DNA from: Cymbidium sinense
Taxonomy: Eukaryota > Streptophyta > Magnoliopsida > Asparagales > Orchidaceae
Direction: 5' to 3'
Length of the DNA: 64,000 nucleotides
Assembly: GCA_021442155.1 (NCBI GenBank)
Contig: CM038215.1
Span: 10,378,976-10,442,975, forward strand
This document shows, piece after piece, positions 12,728 to 24,869 of the stretch (position 1 is the first letter of the stretch; the number at the start of each line of letters is the position of its first letter). The position numbers were made by a program, and so were the translations under genes. The notes under the pieces are model-generated. The model was given only the letters and a program-made list of their open reading frames with translations, was not told the origin of the DNA and made no database searches.

Positions 12728-12781
12728 AAGGAACCAAAGAAGAAAGAAAGAAGAAAGAAAGAAGAAAGAAGAATGAAAAAT
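12728..12781 (+). repeat. GAAA/GAAG purine-rich simple repeat
   Basis: An imperfect run of AAAGAAGAAAG units about 50 bp long, near the right end of the LTR-like sequence. A purine tract close to an LTR end can recall a polypurine tract, but here it is inside the block and more likely a microsatellite. Confidence 0.8.
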
Positions 12782-12894
12782 GAAGCTTGAAGACCCCCAT
12801 AACAATGAATTTCTTTGCTTAAATGTAATATCCATTTGTAATCCAGGTTGTGTAAGGGTAGAGCTCGACTACCCATATTTGATATTTTTGGGTT

Positions 12895-12930
12895 TGTGCG
12901 ATGGTGCCCGACCACAACGACCACTTATTC
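12895..12930 (+). promoter_or_regulatory. Possible decayed primer-binding site after the LTR-like sequence
   Basis: TTTGTGCGATGGTGCCCGAC follows directly on the recognisable LTR-end sequence. In plant Ty3/gypsy elements a tRNA-complementary site starting TGG lies at this position. The match to a tRNA 3' end cannot be verified here. Confidence 0.3.
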
Positions 12931-14529
12931 TTTCTACGATTATCTTTATAAATTGATTGATGATTTGTTTACATTTTGAATTAAGTGACATGCTTTTTCT
13001 AGTTTCTTCCTTTCTTTATGTATGGCCTGGATGTGGATCAGGCTCTTTTGGGAAAAATAAATCTTTTACCCAACTTAGCAACTCAAATAAAAGTTAAACA
13101 ACTCATAACCTCATCTAAAGCTTAGGTTTAAAATCAAGATAGAAGAATTAGAAATCCCATAGCTGGATGAGCATTTCTTCATAATATCATGCACAAATGC
13201 ATCTTATTTCACTCTTGATTGGAGGGCTTCCACCTTTGCCAGAGAACTTGGCTTGACCTTTGAGGTACATGGTGGAAACTCACCTCCCCCCTTCTCGCTG
13301 ATTTTGGCCAATAACCTTCTTTCTCATGCAGTAGCCATAAAAAAATCTTATTAGCCTGAGTCAAAATAATTATCCAAAATGAAAATAAAATAAAATAGGA
13401 ATTGCATTAGATTTAGGTCATTTGAAGCATATCCCTTTACATGATCTAGTCTCTTTAAGGAGTGAGTTTAAGGACTTAGTCTTTTTCTAAATAAATAACA
13501 GCCTAGCGATCTTGCATAAGTATAAATACTTGCCTACATGTATTTAAAATTAAGGAGGACTTAGTTGGCCTACCCAGGTTGTAAGTCGGGTGATTTTTCC
13601 TCTCTTGTGAGGCAAACCAATAACCTATTTTCTCCTTAGATTTTGGTTTGCTTCACCCCTCACCAAGCTCCCTAAATTTAGGTTATGAGGTTGCTTCTTC
13701 CCTTTGTGGGCAATAAGCATAATTCCTCACCTCTTAGGAATTTCCTTAATCTTGTGTTAAGGAATCTTAAGTCCTAAAATTCTAATGAAAATACAACTCA
13801 AATAAACTAAATCAATTTCTAAAATGTAAAGCCCAACTATAGGATAGTTTGAGATGCTCGCTCAGTTTCCTAGCATCATAAGCATCTCCTACTTATTTCC
13901 CATTTTGGCTTTGATAATAACTCCCTCTTTTGATCAATCTCATTTGATCCTTCAAACATAAACCAATTTAATTGATAGTCCTTCCTTATTGAAATCTTCA
14001 AAGACAATGATTAATTACCTTAATCGAGAGTTTTCCTAAGGAATCCCATCCCTTAGGATGTAATTAACTATGGGGGCTTTCCCTTATAGGGAACTTAATG
14101 AACCTGATTTAAAATATTGCCTGCTTTAATTTTCCATATAAAGTAGGAAGAGTCTCGTACATATGCATCATCATTCTTAGAGATTGGTTCTATTAAAGGG
14201 TGATTCTATCTTTCTCGAGGGTACACTATTCCTTGATGATGTACCCGGATCACCAATAAGTACATCTGGATCTACATGGCATCTTACCAATATGAATTTT
14301 CTTGTCTTGTCATCTTTCATTTCCAACAGATTTGGAAGGTGACTCCCTCTATAGCAATTTTTCTCCATAGTGGTATAGATTGAACTGGTATTGTCTTTCG
14401 CATTTTATGATTGTATATATGAAAGCCTTGCTCTAAGAAGGAAGACAAGTTATGACGAATCCACATTAACCATAAATGACTGACCCAAGTAGGTCTCAAT
14501 CTAATGAGATATTGTAGGAGTAGCAAATG
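12901..14529. other. Non-coding leader-like DNA, no gene seen
   Basis: It lies between the LTR-like right end and L1 copy A. No protein domain is recognisable on either strand. Overlapping minus-strand open frames at 14,177-14,526 show nothing I know. If the LTR model is right, this would be the 5' untranslated leader of that element, cut off by the L1. Confidence 0.35.
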
Positions 14530-17500
14530 ACAACAGCCGGACTACCAAAACACCCAACGTTCCAACCTATAAAGTATAGGAAAAATGCAACAACATAAAA
14601 CCCCCAAGAAAGAACTAGAGCCAACAATAATTGAACAAACTAAAACCATCAGAAGCTCCCAAGTAGAAGCCCCAAGAAAACCAACAACAGAAAAGAAAAA
14701 AGGAAAAAAAAGAAAAATTAAGAAAATTGAACAAAAGGCAAACCAGATTTATCTAAATTACATAACCCTCTTAATTTCTTAGGAATATTCACATTGGTAA
14801 GCAAAGTAAAGTCAGAGAAATTACACCCCAAACCAGCTAAGAAATCTGCACAAGCATTACTTTCTCTTGAAATATGAATAATTTTAAAACAAAGTTTAGA
14901 GATAATTTACTTAATATTTCTAATTAAATAAAATAGCTCAGTATTACCCTTATGGTTAGAATTGATCATAGTAATAACCATCTCAACATCAAATCCCAAC
15001 CAAATAGTATGAAAGTTTCTATCCAAATAAAGCTTAAGAGCATGATAAACAACCATCAATTTAGCAAAAATAATAGAATTAATAGAGAGAGGAGTGGAAA
15101 TTGCCAAGATAACATTCCCAAGATTATTCCTAAAATACCACCATACCTCGACTTGTTATGTGCAACAAAGCCATCAATATTAATTTTAATACAATAATCA
15201 AGAGGCTTAATCCAATGAAGAATTTTATAATCCGAAGATGAGTTACAATAAGGAAACCAAATACCCAATTTAGAGGCAACAAACTTGCAACCTCTAAAAT
15301 TAAAATTACCACTAAGAAGAAAGATTATGTAAATTAAAAATCTTTTATTTAGTCCTAACAATAATCCTCTTATGATTCATAGGCACATTATGATGTTTAT
15401 CATCATTTCTATTAAGATAATTCCCTTTAATAGTATTAATAAAATAAGAGTCAAGAAGTTACATTAAAGTTGAATTACCATTAAAATAATTTAACTTAAC
15501 TAAATCCTTATACCAACCCCATAGAGGCAATGGCACCATTAACAAAAACATGACTAACATTCTTAATACGAAAGTGACATGCATTTAGAGGGTACACAAA
15601 AACCTTTGTCCAAAAGTAAAGAGTCAACAATAATATAATCCCTTAAAAATCTCCACACAAGAATAGAATAAGAAGTAAGAATAATATTATTACAAATTTT
15701 AAAGAAAATAGGAGAAGGGGATTTTTTAACTCTAATATGGGGCCAAGTATCTTTAAAAGAAAATTCTCCATTACTAGATATTTTGAAAAGAATTTGATCC
15801 GGAGAAATAACATCAATAAAAATATTGATGATGTTATTATTAATGAAATCGGGAATCAAATCATTAAAAAGAGAGAAATTCCAATCACCATTATAAATAA
15901 AATGACTAACTTTCAAAGAAGAAGTAGAGTGAGTTTTAAGCAAAGAATCAATGGAAAAGTCCCCCATCAAGTTATCTTGCCCAAAGAAAGATGAACCATT
16001 ATTATTACCTCAAAAAATGAGAGGTTCTGCTTTCCATTGAATATCATATAGCCATTTCCAAACAATAAAGTTACCATTTTTATAATTGCAAATTAAAGGA
16101 TGATTACTTTTTCAATATTTAAAATTCAAGAATTTAGCCCAAAGAATTTCATTTTTCTAAAAATTCCATTAGCCAATACCACTTTCATAAATAGTACCAC
16201 ATATATTAGATCAAGAAGTCCAATGAAGCCTTTTGGATGAATTCCTAAAGCCCCAAAAAAAAACATATTAAAAAGTCTTTCAATCATGATAAGAATAAGA
16301 GAATTAGGAACAATATTAAGCAGCAAGTAAAAAGGAAGAGAGTAAAGAATACTTTTAATAACAATTAATCTACCACCACAGGATAAGAAATGAAATTCAA
16401 GGGCAGAAATATTATTTTGAATATTACGGATTACCTCATCAAAAAGATGAGATCTCTTTTAACCACAATATAAAGGAGAGCCTAAATATTTAATAGGAAA
16501 ATTGATGAGAAAACTAGTAATATCTTTTTATTATTCTTTGAATAGAAATAGATGAAAGTGATAAATTAACTTTTATGGTTAGTAATCTTCACTTTCAAAC
16601 TTATTTAAAAAAACTCAAGCTTTTAACATAATGTAACAAGCCATTACAAAATATTATGAAATCATCAAGAAAACTGAGAGATAGCCAAAACACCAAGATT
16701 CTTGAAATACATACTAAAATTCTTCTAAAAAAAGATTAAGCCAATGAGACAAATTTTCAATCACAATAATAAAAAGCGAATGAGAAAGAGGGTCACCTTG
16801 TCTTATGCCTTGAGAGGAATTAATGAACCCAAAGTTTTAACCATTGATAACTAATGAAAAGCAAACGTTCCTAATTATATTGTTAGCCAAAGAAATAAAA
16901 TGATTAGGGAAACCAAATAAAGTAAGAATGCTATTAAGAAAATCCCAAGAAATGTTATCATAAGCTTTGGTGATGTCAAGCTTCAGAAGTAAATTGCCAC
17001 CTCTAGTTTTAACAATCAAATCATGAATCAATTTTTTAGTAAGCAAGACATTATCCAGAATAGTTCTAACTTTCACAAAGCCAATTTGATTAGGAGAGAT
17101 AATCTTAGGAAGAAACTTACTAAGCCTATTAGTCAAATTTTTAGAAATCAATTTATTAAAAAAATTACAAAGACTAATAGGTCGAAAGTCATTCCAAAAT
17201 TCAAGATTATCTTTCTTAGGAATCAGAATAATAGAAGTGCTTGTAAAATATTTAGTAATATAATTCCCTAGAAATAAATCCTTAATAGTATTAACAAGAT
17301 CAGCTTTAAAGATAAACCAAGATTTTTGAAAGAATAAAGTAGTGTAACCATCCGACCCTACAACAAAATCAACATTCATACCATTATGAATATTAAAAAT
17401 TTCTTCATCAGAAGGAGGAGCAACAAAGCACTCATTATCATCTGTATACATAATAGAAGGAATGATAGATGGATTAGATTAATGCTCAAGTTGACTATTT

Positions 17501-18105
17501 TTATTTAAAATATTTTTAAAGAATTTAATAGAAGAAGAGAATCTATCCCCTTTTTTTAGTAAGCCAAGAACCATCCAAATTCTTGATTTTATGAATATGA
17601 CCAAGAACACGCCATTTCATTACCAAAGCATGAGAATATTTAGTGTTTCTTTCCCCCTTAGAAAAATGCTTAGAGGTTTTTTTTATCTTCAATATGTTTC
17701 CTCCATATCCTAAACTTCATGAGATTATATTTTTTTCAAAGAAAGTTTAAATACAAAGAAGAATCGACAACCAGTTTCCAAATCTTTCATTTTGTTCCAT
17801 AGTTATGATATCATCAAAAGATTTTAAAGTAGTTTTGTTCCACCAAGTGATATTATGCTTAAGCTTTGTAGTTTAAGCCAAAATCTTATCATACCAAATG
17901 GTAATCATCAAAAGAAAGAGGCACACTAATCATAGCAATAATAACAAGAAAATTTTATCTTTTAACCAATATTTTGAAAACAAAATTTTTTAATTACATT
18001 TTGTTATGAACAAAACCTTAATAAAAAATCAAAAGGGAAGCATGATCCAAGAGAGTTCTTAAGATGCTCCAATCAAGTAAATGGTTAAAGGTTTATAATA
18101 ATTAT
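14530..18105 (-). mobile_element. L1-type LINE copy A, 5'-truncated
   Basis: A plant L1 LINE with the end of the endonuclease, the reverse transcriptase, a zf-RVT-like zinc region and an RNase H domain, in that order on the minus strand. The element is cut at its 5' side within the endonuclease, at about 18,105, where it meets a TTTAGGG-like array. ORF1 is absent. The low-coordinate (3') end is uncertain: coding ends at 14,717, and I found no poly(T)-marked end like those of copies B and C, so the 3' region may be truncated too. Confidence 0.8.
14717..18090 (-). pseudogene. L1 ORF2 (endonuclease end, RT, zinc region, RNase H), copy A
   Basis: This frame once encoded the L1 replicase; it now has many stops and frameshifts. 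Read from high to low coordinate: an endonuclease tail (DWSILRTLLDHASLL) near 18,060; the linker with ERNTKYSHALV near 17,650; an RT block of 204 codons at 16,837-17,451 with SIILIPKKDN, NDFRPISLCN and the catalytic LDITKAYDNISW (about 16,950-16,980); IRQGDPLS near 16,800; a catalytic DDF box near 16,670, reached only by a frame change; a connection region at 16,126-16,326; a zf-RVT-like region at 15,563-15,970; and RNase H from KINIDGF near 15,180, ending NLDKSGLPFVQFS and TAA at 14,717. Presence of RNase H is common in plant L1 elements. Confidence 0.85.
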
Positions 18106-21100
18106 TATATACAAAAAATTAGTTTAGGGTTTAGTTTTATTAGTTTATTAATTTTAGGGGTTTAGGTTTAGGTTTATTTATTTAGTTAGGTTTAGGTTTA
18201 GGTTTAGTTTTAATTTAGTTTAGTTAGTTTAATTTTAGTTTAGGGTTTAATTTAATGAGTTATTAAGTTTTATCAATTAGTTTGGGTTGGTTTTAATTAG
18301 GTTTAGTAGGTTTAGTTTTTTAATTAGTTTATTTAGTTTAGTTTAGTCATTAGTTAGTTTAGTTTAATTAGGTTTAGTATAGTTATTTAGTTAATTTAGT
18401 TTATTAATTTTAGTTTGGGTAGTTTAGTTAATTTTATTTTTTAGTTTTATTTTTAGTTTTAGTTATTAATAGTTTTAGGTTTTAGGTAGTTTAGTTTTAC
18501 TAGTAGTTTATTAGTCAATCATTAGTAGTTAGGGTTTAGATTAGTTAGTTTTAGTTTATTGTCATTTAGAGTAGTTTTATTTATAGTTAGTATTTAGTTT
18601 TATTAGTTAGTAGAGATAGTTTAGTAGTTAGTTAGTATTAGTCATTTAGTGTAGTTAGGTTAGTTTAGGTTTAGTGTTTAATTTAGTTAGTAGTCAGGTT
18701 AGGGCCTAGTTAAGGCCTAGGGCTCATGTTAGTTTTAGTTAATTTAGTTTGTGTTATTAGTTTTAGTTTTGAGTTAAGTTTAGTTAGTTAGTTTTAATTA
18801 GTAGTTTAGTTAGGTTTATAGTTAGACAGATCATTAGTTAGTATTATTTGTGGTAGTAGTTAGATTAGTTTAGTTTTAGGTTTAGTTTTAATTTAGTCTT
18901 TATTAATTAGTTTTAGTTTTAGTTAGTTTTAGTTTTAGTTTATAATTTAGTTTTTAGTTTATTTTTTTTTAGTAGTTAGGTTTATTTAGTTAGTAGTTTA
19001 GTAGATTGGTTTAGTAGTTAGTAGTCATTTAGTTTTATTTATTTTATTTATTATTTAGTTAATTTTTTTAGTTTTTTAGTTTAGCCTAGTTTAGTTAGGT
19101 TTAGTTATTAGTCAGTTTTTTAGTTTAGAGTCATTTAGTTTTATTAGTTTTAGGTTTAAGTTTAGTAGGTTTTATTTAGGTTAGTTTCATTTTTTAGTTT
19201 AGTTTATTTATTTTTAGTTTTATTTAATTGTATTATTATTTTAGTTTATTTAGTTATGTGGTTAGTTTTTAAAGTTAGAGTTAGTAGAGTTTATTTGTAG
19301 TTTTAGTCTCATAGTAGTTATAGTAGTAGTTAGTTATTTAGTATAGTATAGTAGTAGTTTATTTTTTTAGTAGTAGTTAGTTAGTTTTATAGTTAGTCAA
19401 TCATAGTAATTAGTTTTTAGTTTATTTAGTTATGCCTAAAATTGGTATAGTTTTAGCCTTAGTTTTTAGTTATTAATTTGGTAGTTAGCCATGTAGAGTA
19501 GTTAGTAGTAGGGTTTAGATTTATGGGTTAGTTTTTAGTATTATGGCCTAGTGCAGGTAGGTTTATTATTATAGTCATATAGTCATTTAGTATTAGTGGT
19601 ATTATTTAGGTAGTTTATGAGTCATTAGTATCATGTTAATGTTATAGTTTTATAGTTTTTTTTATTTTAGTCATTAGTAGTTTACTAGTTTAGTCATTAA
19701 TAGTAATAGCTTTAGTTTATCAGATTAGTTAGTTAGGGTAGGTTTAGTAATTATTACGACTTATTAGTTAATTATTATAATCATTATAGTTTTTAGTTTT
19801 ATTAGTTTAGTTTAATTTAGGTTTAGTTTTAGATTATAGTTTTTTAGCCTAGGATTTAGGTCAGGGTTAGGGCCTAGGTTTTATTTAGTTAGTTATTTTA
19901 ATTAGTTAATTTAGATAGGTTTTCATAGTTTAGGTTAGTTTCAATTAGTCAGTTTAATTAGTAGGTTTAGGTTTAGGGTAGGGTGTGGTAGGTTTAGGGT
20001 TTAGGTTTAGTTTATTGTAGGTTCAGGGTTATTATTTATTTTGTAGTTTTAGTAAGTTTATTTTCAGTTAGGTTAGTTATTATTATTTTATTAATTTTTT
20101 TAGTTTTAGGTTTTAGGTTTTAGTTTAATTATTAGTTAATTAGTCATTATCAGTTTTAGTTAGTTAGTTAGTAATTAGTTTAGGTTTAAGATTTATGGTT
20201 TAGTGTGTTATTTATTAGTTAGTTAGGTTTTATCATTAGTTTTAGTAGTATTAGTTTTATTTAATCATTAGTATTTTATTAGATAGTTTATTGGTTTAGT
20301 TTTAGTTTTATTATTAGTTATTTATTTTATTTATTATTAGTCTATTTTATTAGTTTAGTATAGTCATTAGTTTAGGTTAGTTTAGTTTAGTTTAGTTAGG
20401 AGAGAGTGGTAGAGTTAGTTTTTGGGTTTAGGGTTTTAGTTTTAGGTTGGATTTGGGGTGGAGGTAGTCATTTATTAGTTAGTTTTGTTTAGTTTAGTTT
20501 AGTTTAATGTCAATAGAGGTTAGTTAGTAGTTTAGTTTTAGTTAGTTTAATATTAGTTGTATAGTTTATTAGTTAATTCATTTATTTTATAGTTTAGTTA
20601 AGTTTATTTTTAGTTTAGTCTTTTAGTTAGTTATTATTTAATTTGGATTTAGGGTTTATGTTTAGTAGTTTTTGGATTATGTCAATCAGGGTAGGTTTTA
20701 GTTTTAGTTTATTAGGTTTATTAGTTATTATAGTTATTTTAATTAGTTTAGTAGTTAGTTATTAGTTTAGTTAGTTTAGTTTTAGTATTAGTTTTAGTTA
20801 ATTAATCATTTATTTATTAATAGATTTTTTAGGGTTTAGTGTTTAGGTTAGGGTTTATTTTATGGTTTTAGTTTTAGTTATTAGTTTGGTTTTTATTATT
20901 AATTATTAGTTTATTTAGTTATTAGTTATTAGTTAGTTAGATTTAGGGTTTAGGTTTAGTTAGTTAGTTTAGTTTTATTTAGTTTAGTTAGTTTAGTTAG
21001 TTTGTTTTATAAGTTTTTTAGTTTTTAGTTTTAGTTTATTAGTTTTTTTTTATTTTATTTTTTTAGTCAATTATTAGTATAATTTTAGTTTTAATTTAGT

Positions 21101-21211
21101 TAGTTTTAATTAGTTTAGTTTATTAGGTTTAGGTTTAGTTAGTTTAGTTATTAGTTTTAGTTTTATTAATTTATTAGTTTAATTTAGTTTAGTTTTATTA
21201 TTTATTATTAG
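18106..21211 (+). repeat. Degenerate TTTAGGG array 1
   Basis: About 3.1 kb of T, A and G with little C, made of TTTAG, TTAGTT, TTTAGGTTTAGGG and similar words. The G-rich strand is the plus strand. Few perfect TTTAGGG copies remain. Most of the rare cytosines fall in the word GTCA or TCA (as in AGTCATTTAG), which is not the case in array 2. It is bounded by the 5' break of L1 A and the poly(T)-marked 3' end of L1 B. Confidence 0.9.
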
Positions 21212-21242
21212 TTTTTTTTTGGGGGAACCCCATGTAGGGGAA

Positions 21243-21248
21243 TTTTAT
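21243..21248 (-). terminator. AATAAA polyadenylation signal of L1 copy B
   Basis: AATAAA on the minus strand, about 22 nt before the poly(A) run (T10 on the plus strand at 21,212-21,221). Copy C has the same signal at the same place. Confidence 0.8.
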
Positions 21249-22193
21249 TGCCACAAAAAGAGGGTTACAAGGTCCTTAAAGGGGATAAACTCCAGAACTA
21301 TTGCTCAAAGAGCTACAATCAGCCTAGGGAGTAAATCCCCTAACTAAGTACAACCAAAAGCAAAAGAAAACAATAAAGCAATCAAAAGATACAAATTGAT
21401 TAACTTAATAAGCCAATGGAAGATTAGGGCCAATGCTCCACAGGAAGGGAAAATGCATGACACTCTGGAGCAAACCTACAAGAGGACAAGAGAGAAGCAC
21501 CTGCAAGAATGTAAATAGAAAGAAGTTAGAATAGTTAAGGTAATACAGACAAAATGATAACTGAAGACTGCATAATCTAAGAATGATAGTAAAGAGTTGT
21601 GATAGAGAAGGCTCTCCCACACCAAGTTGAGGAAAATATGAGCATCCAGACCTCAGCAAAAGGGTTACATCACAAGAGCTACTACCAAACCAAAAGGGAG
21701 TGAAATCATCACAACCATCATAGCCAACAAACCTGTATTGCATCCATTTGATAAAAGTCTTGATATCCTTAGTACCTACAAATATAATCAAATATAGGGA
21801 AGATAGCAAAGCCGAATGAGAAGGGGGCTCCCATCCTAGAAATAAGACCCGATATAAGACACCATGTCAATGAATTCCCAGCACCAATACAAGAAGATCA
21901 TCATATTCAGCATTAGACAGCAGGCTCACATAAGTCTACCCATTCAGATAGAGCATGATAGGGTTTGAATATGGATAGTTAAGTTCATCTTAACAGTGGT
22001 CTGCATTAGTCTACAAAGCTAAGCAAAAGATAAGAGAGGCAAGAATTGAAATGGTTTTCAGGCTGGTTGCAAAGCCCATAAGCTGCAAACAACAAATAGT
22101 CAACACCATATTGCCGCGGTTAAGTAAGTAAGAAACCGAAAGTCGAAACCCGAGCCCAATTGTCCACAGTTACATAAGTCAGATGGGCTAGAA

Positions 22194-23170
22194 AGAAAGT
22201 AGCAGATAATAAAAATTAGGTAGAGAGTAGTTCCCCACCACAAAATATTATAGTAAGAGATAATCAGAGCCAAAAGTTCAGTAACAGTAATCCAGTTCTG
22301 CCAAAAGCAATGACAGTAATAACCAGCAGGGTGAGCAATAACCCAACTATCAATAAAATATAAAACAATGATTAAGAGAAAGTAAAGCAGAAGAGTACTC
22401 ATGATCTGCATGTTCTCATCATAGCCAAGAGAAGGAAAATAACAACAGGAAAGATTAGCAACAGCCCAGATATTAGCAGCAAAATAAGACAAAAAGAAAA
22501 CAAAGAGCACTTGCTGAACTAGGTACTCTAAAGACCAAAAACCAACAATGGAGGTAATGATACAATTCCATTCCTGCAAAGAGATATTAAAGTAGACATG
22601 GGATTTCACAAACACCAAAGTAACAGTAATAAGGAAGGTTGCAACAATTTGATGCTCAACAGCTGTCCTACCTTGAATAAAAGTAATTAAGCTGCAAGGA
22701 GCAAGAAAGTCAGCAAAACCCCAACTCAGCTGTCTATAGTTACAGAAAATAGTAGAAATGAGCAGAAAGTATCAGATAGGGAGGGATAGGTAATGAACAG
22801 CTCCCCACCACAAGCCAATCCAGTAAGAGACATTCAATGTAAATAGTTCAGTAGCAGATTGCTTAGTCACATTAATCCAATTCTGCCAAGGATGATGACA
22901 GTAATAACCAGGAGGTTGGCCAATAACCCAATTATGCATATAAGATAATCCATTGATTGATTTTAAGTAGAAAAGAAGAATGATCTTCAAGATTTTCTTG
23001 GTCCCATCATGGCATACAAAGGGAAAACAACAATAGGGAAGACCAACAACATACCATATGTTAGCAACAAAGACAGAAAGAAAAACAAAGAAAACTTGCT
23101 AGTCAAGGTGCTCAAAATTCCAAAAAACAATAATGGAGACATTGTTATAGTTATTACACCCATTATGAGA
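22194..23170 (-). repeat. Diverged tandem duplication in the L1 B 3' region
   Basis: 22,194-22,600 and 22,765-23,170 are related along their length. Shared landmarks on the plus strand in the same order: GAAAGTA(G/T)CAGATA, CTCCCCACCACAA-like, CCA(G/A)TTCTGCCAA, GACAGTAATAACCAG, CAATAACCCAA(C/T)TAT, then a GAAAAC-AACA-AGGAA stretch and an AACAATGGAG-like end. The period is about 570 bp. The translated minus strand shows it as (N/S)WVI...P.GYYCH..WQNWI.VT in both copies. Confidence 0.8.
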
Positions 23171-24869
23171 AGCAAACTTTAAGAAAAAATATATAAAATA
23201 GAGAATGAATGAGTTCAAGTAATTCCCACTAGAAAATAGAAAACTACAACAAAGGAAGAATAAAATCCATTAAGTAACTCCAAACCTACTGAGCATGAGA
23301 AACAAATCCAGAAATAGCAAGATTGACAGTAGCCTCAAGGGTCCATATCAGCCAACAACTAAGAAAGGTGGTATCAAAAAGTTGACCATAGGAAAAGCTA
23401 ATAAGAGTAGATAGTGCATAAAATGGATCCCATAATAAAAAAGAAGAATTCTCTCTCAGGCAAACAGAATTAGGATGTAAATAGCAATAGCATGTGTGAT
23501 CAAAAACAACCCAGCTGATAATACTCAAACAGTTGGAAAATCGAGAATCAAAAAACAACCATAAATCAGAAAAATAGCAATTTAGAAACAGGACCCAAAA
23601 AACCAATGACTAGCATTGAAAGGAATAACAAGGCCTTTCCATATCAAAAATACAGATTAGTAGTAGGGCCCAAAATGAGAGGGTCAACACTGTAAAAACC
23701 AAAAAGAGAGGCCAACATGAAAACCCATTCTTGCATGGAGCAAGAGAAGACAGCCAGCAAAAAACAAATTATCTTCAGACAAGAGCAGTAAAAGAGATTG
23801 ACCAAAGCCCCAATCTCAAAAACATCCTGCACAAAAAGGATCAGCTGAATAAAATAGCCAGAAACAATCTAAAGAAACTCCATCCAGATCAAAAAATAAA
23901 CAGTGAAAGAAACAATAATGCCGAGATTCCACCCAAGAAAAAAAAAGAAGCATAAAAGATAACCAAGAAGTAATATCAAAGTTCAAGAATAAGTCTGCAA
24001 GGGTAAGGAGGTCAAGACGTAAGAAAACCTACAAATAAACAACCATGAAAGGTGGAAGAAAAGAAGAAAGCCCCCCACAACAAAAACCCACCAACGGGAC
24101 TCTACTAAATCAGAAAGTGGATTCCAAAGAGAGCATGCTGAATGGGATCTAGATTCCAGTATAGACAATAGCCAAGAAGATAAATATCAGTAAAAAGGCC
24201 AAAAAACTGCTTCATGTAGAAAAATAAAATAAAGGATAACTCCCAGAAATAATAGGAAAATGACAGCTCCAAGCTAGAGTCAAAGAGAATATCAGTAGCA
24301 GCCCAAGATCTAAAAGGGGAGACAAGTAGCATGTCAAAAGTCAACCAGTAGTCATTATCTGTTAAAATCCAACAACCTAACAGTAAATCATCAAAATAAA
24401 TATTGTAACCAGCATAGTGAAAACTAATACAATACATAGAAACAACATAGATAACTAAGATGCACGAAGCAGTAATATCTTTGAGAAACATCAAGTTACA
24501 GAAATTAATGGCAGTAGCTAAACCCATCAAAATAAATATCTCCATCTAGCAATGATTAAGCCCCCTAGTATTAAGAATGAAGGCAGCATTGATATTAAAA
24601 TCCCAAATAGGATTGGAGTTATAAAACCAATAGCAGCTGACACATAGCTCAACAAAATTCCAATGTAGAGTATTAGTATGCACATAGCTCAATAGCAACC
24701 CTTTATCAGTGTAAATGCCTAAAGTAGAGAGCCTCCAAATGAAGGAGAGGCTACAACAAGTAATTTCCGTGTGAAGCATCCACAAAAGACACAAAAAGGA
24801 ACAAAAAGCCAAAAAATAAAGAGGCATACATATAAAAGATGAATGGACAATATACATCAAAAGGTTAGA

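Larger units (their letters stand above)
6552..12900 (+). mobile_element. Long AT-rich LTR-like sequence (candidate Tat/Ogre-type LTR)
   Basis: A non-coding block of about 6.3 kb. The proposed left end is TGTTAGGAAATTTC at 6,552. The proposed right end is near 12,900, where GTAATCCAGGTTGTG, AGAGCTCGACTACCCATATT and TTTTTGGGTTTGTGCGATGG run up to a possible decayed primer-binding site. From memory, the end of plant Tat/Ogre-lineage LTRs looks like this, and those LTRs can reach several kb. The same sequence family recurs inverted at 62,298-64,000, sharing GGGATGACCTCTACCTCCC (10,188-10,206 here) and the surrounding order of landmarks. No matching second LTR lies in the window on this strand, so it may be a solo LTR or half an element. 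No gag or pol is visible nearby. The boundaries and the lineage are inference. Confidence 0.5.
21222..24869 (-). other. Long 3' region of L1 copy B
   Basis: It follows the ORF2 stop. Several minus-strand frames stay open for 60-170 codons and give hydrophobic, Trp/Tyr/Cys-rich peptides, as any T-rich sequence would; I recognise no domain. It contains two copies of a roughly 0.4-kb sequence with a period near 570 bp (see separate entry). Parts of the stretch nearest the end are matched in copy C, so this is element sequence and not flanking DNA. Confidence 0.65.

Noticed and set aside
14177..14526. Overlapping minus-strand open frames before L1 copy A
   Set aside because: They overlap each other in different frames and show no known domain. 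They might be 3' sequence of L1 A, but no match with the 3' regions of B or C was seen.
22100..22618. 172-codon minus-strand open frame with membrane-like composition
   Set aside because: It lies in the 3' region of L1 B, where T-rich sense DNA gives hydrophobic frames by chance. Part of it is the tandem duplication, and the second unit does not keep the frame for the same length.
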